64,000 bases of DNA, taken from Pelagicoccus albus (lineage in GTDB: Bacteria; Verrucomicrobiota; Verrucomicrobiia; Opitutales; Opitutaceae). Where the stretch lies: NCBI RefSeq assembly GCF_014230145.1, contig NZ_JACHVC010000007.1, forward strand, positions 186,001 through 250,000, written 5' to 3'. Shown piece after piece: positions 42,305 through 51,836 of this stretch (the first letter of the stretch is position 1; every line of letters begins with the position of its first letter). A model generated the notes under the pieces. That model had not been told where the DNA came from. It saw only the letters and a list, made by a program, of their open reading frames with translations, and ran no database searches. The position numbers were made by a program, and so were the translations under genes.

Positions 42305-43663
42305 CTAGTCGGAAGCCTTTTCCAGTTCGGCCAACATGCTGAGGACGTCTTGGGAGGCTTCTTCGACTTTCTTAATTTCGTTTATTGCTCCATCCAAATC
42401 CCCATCGTTGTAGAGTCGTACAGCTTGAATACCGTGGTCGTGTACCAGTTGATGTGGACCCTTTAGTTTTTGGAAAACGGGATTCTTGCGGTATTTTTGC
42501 TCGGTAACTTGATCGTACCATTTTCCCAGCCGGCAAGTGTGGTGGTCGGCGAGCTCGCTGTGGTTGAGGCCTTCTTTGCCAGCTATCATATTTGCCAACC
42601 GCTTCTTCCACAGGACGTGGTCGGATTGAGCGAGTTTGATTACCTTGTCGGAAACTTCCAGTGCTGCCAATTTGCTGATCTGGGCACTGATCAGTGTTTC
42701 GACCTTGTTCATGGAGTTTACCATTTGATCGATGCCTTCTACGCTCTTGCCACTCCTGCTTGCGATTTGAGTTATGCCTCGAACAATTTCTTGGGATGCA
42801 TCCTCTTGCTCTGCCAAAGTCGCTGAGATGCTCTCAGTGTTCCGGTTTACCTCTTCGATCTTGTAATGGATTTCCTCCACGTGCTTTCCGACTTCGATGA
42901 TAGCGTCTTGGCCTTGCGCGACAGCCTCCGAGCTCTCTTTCATAGAGCGTAGAACATTCTGCACTTCATTCTGAAGCTGGGAAATGATTTCAGTGATCTC
43001 GCTGGTGGAATCTTTGGTTCGAGTAGCCAGCGTTTTTACTTCGCCAGCAACTACAGCAAATCCCTTACCTGCTTCGCCCGCCCGAGCTGCTTCGATCGTG
43101 GCGTTGAGGGCGAGGAGATTGGTCTGATTTGCGATCTTTTTGATATCAGAAGAGATTCCGCCGATGCGGTTGGAAAATTCTGCGAGTGCGTCGACTTTAG
43201 ATACCGTGTCGTTCACCGCAGTGGTGATTTCGCTCATCTTTTGAACTGCCCGTTCAGAGGCTGCTGAACCCGCGGATGCTGCACGGTCAGCAGTGTGGGC
43301 TTGCTCGGAAATGTTGGTCCCGAAGGCCCCGATCGAGTTCGCGGTCGTAACCATCTCTTCTCCGGCAGCTGCTATAGTTTGGGCCTCGTTATCGACTTGT
43401 TTGAGGTCCGATAGCATTTTCGCGGAGTGTATTGCTGTTTCACTCGCTTGTATCGATAGGTCGACGACTCGTCCGAGCTCCTCCTTCGCGTTTTGATGAA
43501 GGCTTTCAGCCAGTTCGCGGACGGATGCTGATAGCGGGTCGCTTCCCTGAGGGACTGAAAGGTAGTCCCCGTTCTGAATGGATTTTAGAAATCCAATGAG
43601 CTCTTCGTCTCGCTTAGATAGTGTGGACGCGGAGTGAGAGGGTGGGGATATTGCGGTTTCCAT
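42305..43663 (-). CDS. Soluble methyl-accepting chemotaxis protein with CZB domain
   Basis: The 452-residue receptor lacks transmembrane helices, so it is cytoplasmic. The signalling hairpin tip is [19 protein letters not shown] with [14 protein letters not shown] (about residues 180-220). The C-terminal CZB (chemoreceptor zinc-binding) domain spans about 362-430, with [19 protein letters not shown] and HQLVHDHG, giving the His/Cys zinc ligands. Such TlpD-like receptors sense zinc-linked or oxidant (for example hypochlorite) signals. The coupling CheA/CheW genes are not in the window. It is a single gene, convergent with the photolyase gene. Confidence 0.92.
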   Translation of the reverse strand: METAISPPSHSASTLSKRDEELIGFLKSIQNGDYLSVPQGSDPLSASVRELAESLHQNAKEELGRVVDLSIQASETAIHSAKMLSDLKQVDNEAQTIAAAGEEMVTTANSIGAFGTNISEQAHTADRAASAGSAASERAVQKMSEITTAVNDTVSKVDALAEFSNRIGGISSDIKKIANQTNLLALNATIEAARAGEAGKGFAVVAGEVKTLATRTKDSTSEITEIISQLQNEVQNVLRSMKESSEAVAQGQDAIIEVGKHVEEIHYKIEEVNRNTESISATLAEQEDASQEIVRGITQIASRSGKSVEGIDQMVNSMNKVETLISAQISKLAALEVSDKVIKLAQSDHVLWKKRLANMIAGKEGLNHSELADHHTCRLGKWYDQVTEQKYRKNPVFQKLKGPHQLVHDHGIQAVRLYNDGDLDGAINEIKKVEEASQDVLSMLAELEKASD

Positions 43664-44064
43664 TTGGTATTAAATAGCCTAATGACAGGGCCTTGGATGG
43701 TTGATACTAAAGTCGTGTATCGACCAGTTAAAACCACACTCAAGGACTTATCCCGAAGTCGATTATTCTAATCCACCTATCACAACTTTTTTGAATGCTC
43801 CGTACCCTGCTGACGGCAGCTATCGTGATGTATAGCCCTCATGCATGTGAGTGTGACTGGTCCGGGGTGGTTCTGTGAAAGAGGGGCATCGGGTTCGCTT
43901 AATCGAACACTCTTGGTGCGGAGGAAAAGCCAAAGACTTGTACCGAGACCGCTAAAATTGAAGTATGATCACGATTGTACCTAGGGAAACCGTCTTAAAG
44001 GAAATGTAGACTGTACCGATTTTAGTCGGCAGAGTATCCATTCTATTGTCCTGCCCTTTAGCCC
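43664..44064. other. 401-bp non-coding stretch before the glycan locus
   Basis: No convincing gene on either strand. A GTTCG...CGAAC inverted repeat lies near 43892-43907 and CCGA...TCGG near 44017-44030. TATGAT near 43964 resembles a -10 box without a convincing -35. It carries the promoters of the chemoreceptor (minus) and of the ATP-grasp pair (plus). Confidence 0.4.
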
Positions 44065-45087
44065 ATGTCCCTCCGAGAAATTGCCCGCAGATCCCGGTTT
44101 TGTCTTCAGTATTGGCGTAAGCATCTGAAGGAGGCGAGGGTGGTCGGCGCCCACGGCGTAGGCTTTTCCCAGCCGATCAAAGACATCGCCAACGGATTTT
44201 TCCCGATCACTGCCCATGAGTTGAGATCGATCCATGGGGATCTGGACGGATTGATTACCAGCCTGCAATATGAGCGATACCTAACCGGTATGAACGGTCG
44301 TTTTGCCGTCATGCTCGATAACAAAGAGGCGTTTGGAAAACTCGTTTCCACCGCCGGAATAGAGACGCCGGAGAATTTTTGCGTTTTCCGTGCGGGCCGA
44401 ATTTTGTGGAACGAAAATGGGCAGGAGCGCCTTCGCCAGACTCTCGAGAAGACCGGTCGCTTCATAATAAAGCCAACCAACGGCAAGCAGGGCAAAGGGG
44501 TCAAAATTTGCCGCGATCTAGCTGATCTTAAAAAGCACGACGGCTTTGATGCGGTGGTAACCTCTTTTGTTTTCCAGGCCGACTACGCCAAAGCGATTTA
44601 CGAACCTTCTTTGAATACGATCCGGGTTCTGATGCTGCGAGATCGAGATAATCGCCCGGTGCCGCTGCGGGCGTTTCACCGTTTCGGCACGCTCAAATCC
44701 GGCTCTATAGATAACCTGAGCGCGAAGGGGATCTCCGCCAGCGTGGATATTGAGAGCGGAGCTTTGGGAAAAGCCGCTGTCCGCAACGAGCAGGGGAGAA
44801 TGGATCTCCTCGATCAGCATCCGGACACCGGATCGCAAATTAGCGGAGTCCAAATTCCAGACTGGGATCTGGCCCTGAAAATGGTTGAGGATTTGGGTAA
44901 TGCCTTTCCGTTTCTCACCTTCGTCGGTTGGGATCTGGCGATGACTCCCGAGGGTCCGACCGTGATCGAGGGCAATTCCCACCCCACCATCTGGGCTATG
45001 CAGTACTACGATCGCTACATCGCCGACGACCAGATCCGCGGCCTGTTTTCTCAGTACATCCCAAATCTTGAGCCGACCCGCTTATGA
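44065..45087 (+). CDS. Sugar-transfer-associated ATP-grasp protein (first paralogue)
   Basis: The 340-residue product fits the sugar-transfer-associated ATP-grasp family (PF14397), found in LPS and capsule loci and thought to join an amino acid or similar unit to a glycan or sugar nucleotide. Visible ATP-grasp segments are IIKPTNGKQGKGVKI (nucleotide loop), NTIRVLMLRD, SGSIDNLSAKGISA, WDLAMTPEGPTVIEGN (metal ligands near residue 290-305). It overlaps the next ATP-grasp gene by 4 bp (ATGA), so they are translated together. The exact substrate is unknown. Confidence 0.88.
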   Translation: MSLREIARRSRFCLQYWRKHLKEARVVGAHGVGFSQPIKDIANGFFPITAHELRSIHGDLDGLITSLQYERYLTGMNGRFAVMLDNKEAFGKLVSTAGIETPENFCVFRAGRILWNENGQERLRQTLEKTGRFIIKPTNGKQGKGVKICRDLADLKKHDGFDAVVTSFVFQADYAKAIYEPSLNTIRVLMLRDRDNRPVPLRAFHRFGTLKSGSIDNLSAKGISASVDIESGALGKAAVRNEQGRMDLLDQHPDTGSQISGVQIPDWDLALKMVEDLGNAFPFLTFVGWDLAMTPEGPTVIEGNSHPTIWAMQYYDRYIADDQIRGLFSQYIPNLEPTRL

Positions 45088-46097
45088 GCTGGCGGAGTAG
45101 CATCTGTCGTCGGATCGAAGGTTACCGGAAATGGTACCTGATGGAGCGCCGGTCTTCGGCGGGAAGAACCAGCCTCTCTCTGCTCCGCAAAGGCTTCTTT
45201 TCGAATCGCGCTTGGTTGTATCCGCTGGATCAATTTGCTTGGGAGTCCTTTCTGAGCGATTGGGAGATCGAATTTCGTTTGCCGAAGCTAAACTCTCTGG
45301 CCGCTCGCCAGCTTTTTGCAGACAAGCTCCGCTTTCACGAACGAGCTCGGGGCGGAGCTTTCGCATTCGCGACGACCACGTTTCTGGGCGAGTTTTCAGC
45401 CGGAAAAATTCAACTCGCAAACGGCCAAGAAACGCTCCCGTCAGAATTCATCGCCAAACCGGTTCGCGGAAGTGGCGGCCGCGGGGTGATGAGAGCGAGC
45501 TCCCCCAAAGAACTCGATTCCGACACGGATTACTTGCTCGAGGAAATCGTGCAAGCTGCGGACTACGCTCGTCGCATTTATCCGAACACGATTAATACAA
45601 TTCGTGTGCTCACTGTTCGAGACCCAGTGACTGATGAAGTGTTTGTGCTTGGAGCAGCCCACCGTTTCGCAACGCAAGCTTCGGGTCCCGTCGACAATTT
45701 CAAATCGGGCGGCATCGTGTCACTAGTAGACAGCGAGACCGCCGAACTCTCCGCCGCGATCGTAAATACCGGGGCCCCCGAGCGGAAACTCTTCGATTGC
45801 CATCCCGAAACCGGTGAAAAGATAGCCGGAAAGGTGGTTCCCGAATGGGAGCAGATCAAGCGTTGCTCGATTCAATCGATGTCTGCGGTTGAGGGTCTGC
45901 ATTACATCGGATGGGACGTGGCTCTCTCTCCAGAAGGCCCGATCTTGATCGAGGGAAATGCGACTTTGCCCAATCCAAACCTCCTTCAGTTTCACCGGCC
46001 CGTGCTGCTCGACCAGAGGAGCCGCGACTTCTTTTTACATACTGGAGTCATCTCCCGTCAAAAGCACGAACGCTTGCAGGGGCTTTCTCTCAGATAG
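45084..46097 (+). CDS. Sugar-transfer-associated ATP-grasp protein (second paralogue)
   Basis: The 337-residue product is a paralogue of the preceding protein. Shared blocks are IAKPVRGSGGRGVMRA (nucleotide loop), NTIRVLTVRD, SGPVDNFKSGGIVS and WDVALSPEGPILIEGNA. The start ATG overlaps the stop of the upstream gene (ATGA). The duplication inside one glycan locus suggests two different amide-forming steps, or a heterodimer. There are 161 bp between it and the ABC permease gene, so the exporter may have its own promoter. Confidence 0.88.
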   Translation: MSWRSSICRRIEGYRKWYLMERRSSAGRTSLSLLRKGFFSNRAWLYPLDQFAWESFLSDWEIEFRLPKLNSLAARQLFADKLRFHERARGGAFAFATTTFLGEFSAGKIQLANGQETLPSEFIAKPVRGSGGRGVMRASSPKELDSDTDYLLEEIVQAADYARRIYPNTINTIRVLTVRDPVTDEVFVLGAAHRFATQASGPVDNFKSGGIVSLVDSETAELSAAIVNTGAPERKLFDCHPETGEKIAGKVVPEWEQIKRCSIQSMSAVEGLHYIGWDVALSPEGPILIEGNATLPNPNLLQFHRPVLLDQRSRDFFLHTGVISRQKHERLQGLSLR

Positions 46098-46258
46098 CCT
46101 ATCCGCTAGAGACTATCCGCTGGTACAAATAACTAATTGGGTATCGCAACTTCAGTCAGGTTCGTTCAAACCGATTTCAGGTACGAAAATTCCGTAAGAT
46201 CAGCCACCAGCCCTTAACAGGCTCAGATTTAAGTACTCAAGTTCCCCCTTATCGCCAC

Positions 46259-47149
46259 ATGTCTAGCATCGCAACCGAGCCAATCGATTCCGAGGAGCAT
46301 CTAACGATTATCGAGCCCAATCGGAACTGGATCAAAATCGACTGGAAGTCTCTGTGGAAGGCCCGTGATTTGATATTCCTCTTTATACACCGGGATTTCG
46401 TTAGCAAATATAAGCAAACAATCCTGGGCCCAGCGTGGTTTGTTATCCAGCCGCTGCTAACTTCCGGGGTTTTCATGATTATCCAATTCCTGGGGAATCT
46501 ACAGAGCGAGAGTGTTCCGATGCCGCTTTTCAACCTCTGCTCGCTGCTGGCCTGGCAGTACTTCGCCAACATTTTGCTAATGGGCGGATCGATATTTCTG
46601 ACGAACGCGGAGCTTTTCAAAAAAGTCTATTTCCAGCGTCTCGCCATTCCATTGGCTCAATCAATCAGCCACCTGCTGACATTCGGAGTCCAAGCGACAT
46701 TCTTTGCCCTGATTTACCTTGTATATCATTTCGCCGGAGGACTCGGAGAAGAGACGAGGATCAATGGTTTCGCCTGTCTATTCCTGCCGCTAGTCGTCAC
46801 GCAAATTGCGCTGCTCGGGCTCGGAGTCTCGTTTCTGACTTCCTGTCTGACTGCAAAGTATCGAGACATGAATTTCCTTCTATCGTTTGGCGTGCAGATG
46901 ATCCTCTACCTTTCTCCGGTCATCTACTCGATCGATACAGTGCGTGCGCGAGTCCCTGAAGACTGGGCTTGGTTGGTTTTTGTCAACCCGCTCGCCCCGC
47001 TTATCGAATACTTCCGCTACGCCCTTCTAAACACGGGGCAAGTAAACACCTTAGCATTTGTATATTCCGCGATCGTCAGCGTCGGAGTATTTATCGGAGG
47101 GCTGATGCTCTTCCAACGCACAGAGAGAACTTTCGTCGACAAAGTGTAA
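46259..47149 (+). CDS. Polysaccharide ABC transporter permease (Wzm/TagG type)
   Basis: The 296-residue protein has six predicted membrane helices and the ABC-2 polysaccharide export pattern, including RDFVSKYKQTILGPAWF, SLLAWQYFANILLMGGS and the late YLSPVIYS, VNPLAPLIEYFRYALL. It forms the channel of the exporter that moves a finished lipid-linked glycan across the inner membrane. The ATPase gene follows 7 bp after its stop. O-antigen (Wzm) and teichoic acid (TagG) forms cannot be distinguished with confidence; the Gram-negative context favours Wzm. Confidence 0.92.
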   Translation: MSSIATEPIDSEEHLTIIEPNRNWIKIDWKSLWKARDLIFLFIHRDFVSKYKQTILGPAWFVIQPLLTSGVFMIIQFLGNLQSESVPMPLFNLCSLLAWQYFANILLMGGSIFLTNAELFKKVYFQRLAIPLAQSISHLLTFGVQATFFALIYLVYHFAGGLGEETRINGFACLFLPLVVTQIALLGLGVSFLTSCLTAKYRDMNFLLSFGVQMILYLSPVIYSIDTVRARVPEDWAWLVFVNPLAPLIEYFRYALLNTGQVNTLAFVYSAIVSVGVFIGGLMLFQRTERTFVDKV

Positions 47150-47156
47150 TCGAACG

Positions 47157-48482
47157 ATGGAGCAGCCGATAATAAAAGTTAACAACCTGTCCAAGGTCTA
47201 TCGACTGGGACAACTAGGCGCCGGCACCTTGCGCGAAGACGTTTCCCGTTTCTGGCAGAAGATCCGGTATGGAAAATCTGAATTCGAATCGAAGGACGAT
47301 TTTTGGGCCCTCCGCGATGTATCGTTCGAAATCAATAGAGGCGAAGTCATCGGCTTGATCGGTGGAAATGGAGCCGGCAAATCGACTCTTCTGAAACTTC
47401 TCAGCCGCATCACCGAACCGACCCAAGGCCGTATCGAGTTACGTGGCCGAGTTGGCAGCCTGCTCGAAGTCGGAACCGGATTTCACCCGGAACTCACCGG
47501 CCGAGAGAACATCTTTCTTAACGGAGCGATACTCGGTATGACTCGTAAAGAGGTCGCCGCTAAGTTTGACGAGATCGTGGATTTTGCGAACTGCGAAACC
47601 TTCATCGACACGCCGGTTAAGCGTTACTCTTCCGGTATGCGGGTGCGTGTTGGCTTCTCCGTCGCCGCTCACCTAGAACCGGAAATTCTCATCATCGACG
47701 AGGTCCTCGCCGTCGGCGATGCGGCCTTCCGCGAAAAGTGTATTGGGAAAATGGAGGATGTTGCCGGACAAGGTCGCACCATCGTTTTCGTGAGTCACAA
47801 CATGGGGATGATCCGCCAATTGTGTGATCGCTGCCTCGTTCTGGAGAATGGCCGAATCACCGCCGACGACGAATCGGGAGCTGCAGTTAGCCAGTACTTG
47901 TCACGTTTGGAGCGTGAGAACTCAAAGCCATTTTCAAAAGACAACCCAGACCGCCAGATCAAAGGAAGCGCACGATTCACTGGTATTCGGATTTTGGATA
48001 AAGCTGGTTACCCAACGAAGGATTTGGTCGCGGGCGAGGCTGCCTACTTCGACATTGATTATGAAGTGCCCAAGGAAGCGATCGACGAGATCCGCGTGAT
48101 GTTTTACACCAGCGACGGGAATTGCGCGATCAAGCTCAGTTCAAAGCATGTGAATTACGGGGACATAAGCTCGAGTGGCTCGATTCGTTTTACTTTGAAT
48201 CCCTTCCCGTTGCCGGTCGGCCGCTACCGAATCTCGATATCCTGCTTCACTCGCAGCATGCCGAGTGACTACATCCCGAATGTCGGAATCTTCACCGTAT
48301 CCGGAGGAAGCCTCTACCCGAGTGGCCAGGCATTTACCGGTCGAGTGTGTACCGTTTTAGTTCCGTTTACCTGCGAACCAAGTGAGCCCGACACGATATC
48401 CTTATCGGGCTCTAGCGTGAAATCCATGAAGGATGCAAAGGGTAAAGATATCCCTGTGTCACCGCCCGCTGTTAACAAGTGA
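47157..48482 (+). CDS. Polysaccharide ABC transporter ATP-binding protein (Wzt type)
   Basis: The 441-residue protein has an ABC ATPase domain (about residues 1-245): Walker A GGNGAGKS (69-76), signature YSSGMRVRVGFSV, Walker B ILIIDEVLAVGD. Residues about 265-410 form a beta-rich C-terminal domain like the Wzt C-terminus, which in LPS systems binds the end-modified O-antigen before export. This implies a terminal mark on the exported glycan. It lies 7 bp after the permease gene, and its stop (TGA) overlaps the start of the next gene by one base. Confidence 0.92.
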   Translation: MEQPIIKVNNLSKVYRLGQLGAGTLREDVSRFWQKIRYGKSEFESKDDFWALRDVSFEINRGEVIGLIGGNGAGKSTLLKLLSRITEPTQGRIELRGRVGSLLEVGTGFHPELTGRENIFLNGAILGMTRKEVAAKFDEIVDFANCETFIDTPVKRYSSGMRVRVGFSVAAHLEPEILIIDEVLAVGDAAFREKCIGKMEDVAGQGRTIVFVSHNMGMIRQLCDRCLVLENGRITADDESGAAVSQYLSRLERENSKPFSKDNPDRQIKGSARFTGIRILDKAGYPTKDLVAGEAAYFDIDYEVPKEAIDEIRVMFYTSDGNCAIKLSSKHVNYGDISSSGSIRFTLNPFPLPVGRYRISISCFTRSMPSDYIPNVGIFTVSGGSLYPSGQAFTGRVCTVLVPFTCEPSEPDTISLSGSSVKSMKDAKGKDIPVSPPAVNK

Positions 48483-49522
48483 TGTTGAGAAAGGTCTCCA
48501 GATGTTTGCTCGCTCACGCGGCTCCGAATCTCCTCTTGTCCTGGCACATTATGAAGGCCAGAAAGCGGGAGATGGAGTGCGAGCGGGAGTCGACGGAAGA
48601 CCTCATACGGCGCCAATTTGTTGAGACGCATGGAGTCGAACCGAATTTGGAAAATCCACAGGGGCTCAGCGAAAAACTGAATTGGCTCAAACTGCAAGGA
48701 GCGACCGAGCTTCAAACCCATTGCGCCGATAAAATCACCGCTCCTGAATACGTGGCTGCGAAACTTGGCCCCGAGTTCCTCGTACCGCGATTGATGGCAA
48801 CCTATCAGCCCGGTGACATCAATCCTGCCAAGATCACCGCCGAGCGTTTTGTGGTTAAAACGAATCACGACTATGGTTGCGTATCGGTTTGTACCGACCG
48901 GGCAAATTTCCCTTGGGCCCAAACTCGCGAGAAGCTGGCCCTTCGCCTTTCGCAAAACCATTGGTATCGTCATCGCGAACCGGTCTATCGCAACATCCGA
49001 CCTGGGATTATCGTCGAGGAGATGATCGAGAGTGATTCGGACGATGGTCTCCGCGAGTACAAGTTTTTCTGCTTCAATGGACGGCCCGAGTTTGTGATGG
49101 CTATCAAGGAAGGGGCGGACATGCGAACTCGCACGCTCTACGATCCGCGATGGAATCGTTTACCCGTATCCAGAAAAGGTGTCCCAACTCATCCATCCGA
49201 GATTCCAGCTCCGAAGCTACTTTCACAGATGCTGGCCGCCGCGGCAGTGCTTGCTCAGCCTTTCCCGTTTTGTCGCGTCGATCTCTATGAGAATTTTGGC
49301 AAGATCCTTTTCGGAGAGCTCACATTCTACCCGGAAGGCGGTCTCGGGCTTTTTGAACCCTCTGGCTGGGAGCTGTACTTCGGCGGACTCCTCGATCTTC
49401 CCAAGGGTAAGGCACCTAAGTCTGGAAAGCGCCCAGTTCGAAGTCTTAGTCGCAAAAAGCGTCTCACGGCGAAGAGCAAAGAAGTGCTTGGTTCCGTCAA
49501 ATCCTCGGACCAGCTCAACTAG
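48482..49522 (+). CDS. TupA-like ATP-grasp protein
   Basis: The 346-residue product fits the TupA-like ATP-grasp family (PF14305), named after the teichuronopeptide gene product and common in glycan loci. Visible blocks are GLSEKLNWLKL, CADKITAPEYVAAKLG, FVVKTNHDYGCVSVC, GIIVEEMIE, EYKFFCFNGRPEFVM, CRVDLYENFGKILFGELTFYPEGG (written here in parts: CRVDLYENFG and GELTFYPEGG). The chosen ATG 48482 overlaps the upstream stop as TGATG. It is the third ATP-grasp protein in this locus and probably ligates amino acids or glycan units. The basic C-terminal tail is unusual. Confidence 0.85.
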   Translation: MLRKVSRCLLAHAAPNLLLSWHIMKARKREMECERESTEDLIRRQFVETHGVEPNLENPQGLSEKLNWLKLQGATELQTHCADKITAPEYVAAKLGPEFLVPRLMATYQPGDINPAKITAERFVVKTNHDYGCVSVCTDRANFPWAQTREKLALRLSQNHWYRHREPVYRNIRPGIIVEEMIESDSDDGLREYKFFCFNGRPEFVMAIKEGADMRTRTLYDPRWNRLPVSRKGVPTHPSEIPAPKLLSQMLAAAAVLAQPFPFCRVDLYENFGKILFGELTFYPEGGLGLFEPSGWELYFGGLLDLPKGKAPKSGKRPVRSLSRKKRLTAKSKEVLGSVKSSDQLN

Positions 49523-49594
49523 CTCTGCAAACTCCAATCAAGTGCCTTCCGTAGTGCCTCTGCCCTAGCCTTATTACTCAATTTATTTGTTAGA

Positions 49595-50248
49595 ATGTAT
49601 ATAGAGCCTAAGAATAAAAAACTTAATGTGCTATTTGTCGCAGATAAAAACCTAGGTTATCAGGGGCTGGAAATAGTAGAGAATTACTTTGAGAATGTTA
49701 CCATCGTTGTTTGGGACATCAAAGCTAAGGATAGTTTGCTAAACAAAACGAAGATCAGGAATATCATTCGCTCTCAGCAGTGGGATGTCTGCATCTCCTT
49801 TTATAGCGATTTCATTTTCGACGACGAAGACATTTCGCACATGCGTCTGCCACTCAATATACATCCTGCTCTTCCCTCACTTCCTGGTGTGGGTTACGAC
49901 GTCCTGCCGATTGTCGAAAATCATGACTACTTCGGCGTTACGCTACATCACATAATCAGGAAGATAGATGGCGGCATGATTTTCGATGTTCTGAAAAAGG
50001 GACTGCCAGAAAACATGACTTATTCAGAACTGAGGAAAGGATCACAGATCCTATGCCTGAAAATGTTGAGGAAAACATCTGAACTCATTTACCAAGAGAA
50101 CAGCTTGGAGTCCATAAGACGTAAGCTCGAGGCGAAATCGAAGGAACTAAACGCCAAGTGGAGTGGTAAGTACACTTCGAGGAAGCAATTGAGAGAACTG
50201 CTGGAAAAAATAGAGGGAAGAGATCCAAGCCATTTAGTGTTCAAGTAG
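49595..50248 (+). CDS. Formyltransferase-like protein, AT-rich
   Basis: The 217-residue protein resembles the N-terminal catalytic domain of formyltransferases: LNIHPALPSLPGVGYD (the N/H pair of the family, about residues 88-103), FGVTLHHI and IDGGMIF (about 125-140). Full methionyl-tRNA formyltransferase has about 310 residues, so this is the shorter sugar-type, like dTDP-amino-sugar N-formyltransferases. The codon use is clearly richer in A and T than in the flanking genes, suggesting transfer. It follows the TupA-like gene by 72 bp and ends the glycan locus beside tRNA-Ser. A formyl group on the exported glycan is an inference. Confidence 0.72.
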   Translation: MYIEPKNKKLNVLFVADKNLGYQGLEIVENYFENVTIVVWDIKAKDSLLNKTKIRNIIRSQQWDVCISFYSDFIFDDEDISHMRLPLNIHPALPSLPGVGYDVLPIVENHDYFGVTLHHIIRKIDGGMIFDVLKKGLPENMTYSELRKGSQILCLKMLRKTSELIYQENSLESIRRKLEAKSKELNAKWSGKYTSRKQLRELLEKIEGRDPSHLVFK

Positions 50249-50364
50249 TCTCACTCGCGTTGTTTGTTGGCAAGTTCGCGGCCTGCTTGATCCGTCGAAT
50301 TCTCTGCTCGGGGTGAAACCCATGTAACGATCTCAAGCGGTTTCCCGTGTCGCTCTTTTTCAAG

Positions 50365-50454
50365 TGGCGGAGAGAGAGGGATTCGAACCCTCGGTACAGT
50401 TACCCGTACACACACTTTCCAGGCGTGCGCCTTAAACCACTCAGCCATCTCTCC
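50365..50454 (-). tRNA. tRNA-Ser (anticodon GGA)
   Basis: A 90-base minus-strand gene with 7-bp acceptor stem (GGAGAGA/TCTCTCC), D-arm GCTGAGTGGTTTAAGGC, anticodon stem CACGC/GTGTG with loop CTGGAAA (anticodon GGA), a long variable arm (TACGGGTAACTGTA), T-arm GAGGG TTCGAAT CCCTC, and encoded CCA end after discriminator G. The long variable arm is diagnostic for serine type II tRNAs. It reads UCC/UCU codons. It lies between the glycan locus and the nuo operon. Confidence 0.95.
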
Positions 50455-50644
50455 ATGACTTTTTCTAGGGATTCTGTGACAGTCCCTGGAAAAGAACGGC
50501 CAAATAAGTCGACTCGAACATCGGCGGTCAATGTCTTTTCTAAAAAAGTTGAACTCAACTGTTTGCGCGACTGTTAAAACTAAAAACCCGCTTGCATGTT
50601 AGAGGGGCCTACTTACGGTCAGCTTTTTAAGTGTTCCGAAAAAA

Positions 50645-51160
50645 ATGGTCTCTTCTAACGCAGACATAGGTTACAACAGTAAGGTCGAGGGCGGAGTAAT
50701 TGTCTCCAAGGCTGACGCTGTTATTAACTGGATTCGCACCCACTCGCTTTGGCCGATGCCAATGGGTTTGGCGTGCTGTGCGATCGAGCTCATGGCTTCC
50801 GGCGCTTCGAAGTTCGATATCTCGCGCTTCGGCGCGGAGGTGATGCGCTTCTCTCCACGCCAGTCGGACGTGATGATCGTCGCTGGTACAGTCACCTACA
50901 AGATGGCGCCTGTCGTTCGCAGAATCTACGACCAGATGGCGGAACCGAAGTGGGTGATCGCCATGGGTGCCTGCGCTTCTTCTGGCGGGATGTACCGTTC
51001 TTATGCGACCTTGCAGGGGGTGGATAGAATCGTTCCTGTAGACGTTTACGTGAGTGGTTGTCCTCCACGCCCCGAAGCATTGTTAGACGCTTTAATTAAG
51101 CTGCAAGATAAGGTCTCTACGGAAACGTCGACCTCGGATCTTTTCAAAGTCAAATCCTGA
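50645..51160 (+). CDS. nuoB: NADH-quinone oxidoreductase subunit B
   Basis: NuoB carries cluster N2, the last iron-sulfur centre before quinone in complex I. The 171-residue protein has the cysteine ligands in [24 protein letters not shown] and [14 protein letters not shown]. It is the first gene of the operon here; nuoA, normally directly before it, is absent, and tRNA-Ser lies on the other side. Only 12 bp separate it from nuoC. No Shine-Dalgarno sequence before the ATG (CCGAAAAAA). Confidence 0.97.
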   Translation: MVSSNADIGYNSKVEGGVIVSKADAVINWIRTHSLWPMPMGLACCAIELMASGASKFDISRFGAEVMRFSPRQSDVMIVAGTVTYKMAPVVRRIYDQMAEPKWVIAMGACASSGGMYRSYATLQGVDRIVPVDVYVSGCPPRPEALLDALIKLQDKVSTETSTSDLFKVKS

Positions 51161-51172
51161 TCTGCCCGCGCT

Positions 51173-51793
51173 ATGATTGCTCAAGATCTTCTCGTCGCCC
51201 TGCAAGGAGTTAACTCCGAAGTTGCGGAGCGCGATTCTGCCGATTGGCCCTCTTTCAACTGTCCCATCGACTCTCTCGTCAGCGTTCTGACGGCATTGAG
51301 AGACAACCACGGGTATGACATGCTGGTTGACGCAACGGGTATCGATAATGGTGTGGAGTCATCCCCCCGATTTACCGTCGTCTACCACTTGCTCTCTACG
51401 AGCAACCACGTGTACGTTCGAGTCGCGGCGGATTGCGCTGACAGCGAAAACCCGGTGGCCCCCACCGTGAGTGGCATCTGGCCCGGTGCGGATTGGCATG
51501 AGCGCGAGTGCTTCGACCTGATGGGGATCAAGTACGAGGGGCACCCTGACCTGCGTCGCATTTTGATGTGGGACAGCTACCCCTACCATCCTCTACGCAA
51601 GGATTTCCCGCTTGCTGGTCACGAAGAAGACCTGTGGGACGGCGAGATTAGCGAAGAAACCGGAACCAAGGTTATTCCTGCCCCGATGGCTGGTGGCCCA
51701 TTCGTTTCGAGCTCCTCCAGTTTCGAGGCGGAAAGAGAGCCACGCGCTAAGGACGAAAGCTGGAATGAGAAAAAGGAAAAGCCTGAGGGCTGA
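51173..51793 (+). CDS. nuoC: NADH-quinone oxidoreductase subunit C
   Basis: NuoC is a peripheral-arm subunit. The 206-residue protein carries the family signature DWHERECFDLMGIKYEGHPDLRRIL (in part: DWHERECFDLMG and GHPDLRRIL) and PLRKDFPL. The separate nuoC and nuoD genes differ from the fused NuoCD of E. coli. The final 40 residues after PLAGHEEDLWDG are highly charged. It sits in the operon 12 bp after nuoB and 43 bp before nuoD. Confidence 0.95.
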   Translation: MIAQDLLVALQGVNSEVAERDSADWPSFNCPIDSLVSVLTALRDNHGYDMLVDATGIDNGVESSPRFTVVYHLLSTSNHVYVRVAADCADSENPVAPTVSGIWPGADWHERECFDLMGIKYEGHPDLRRILMWDSYPYHPLRKDFPLAGHEEDLWDGEISEETGTKVIPAPMAGGPFVSSSSSFEAEREPRAKDESWNEKKEKPEG

Positions 51794-51836
51794 TTTCCGG
51801 GCAAAGCAAACGAGCAGACCTCAACGAATTTAGCCA

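Noticed and set aside
43958-43970. TATGAT as a promoter -10 box before the glycan locus
   Set aside because: No -35-like hexamer at 16-18 bp; the nearest TTGTAC is at about 20 bp.
44065-46097. The two ATP-grasp genes as D-Ala-D-Ala ligases or carbamoyl-phosphate-type enzymes
   Set aside because: The motif order and flanking glycan export genes match the sugar-transfer ATP-grasp family, not Ddl.
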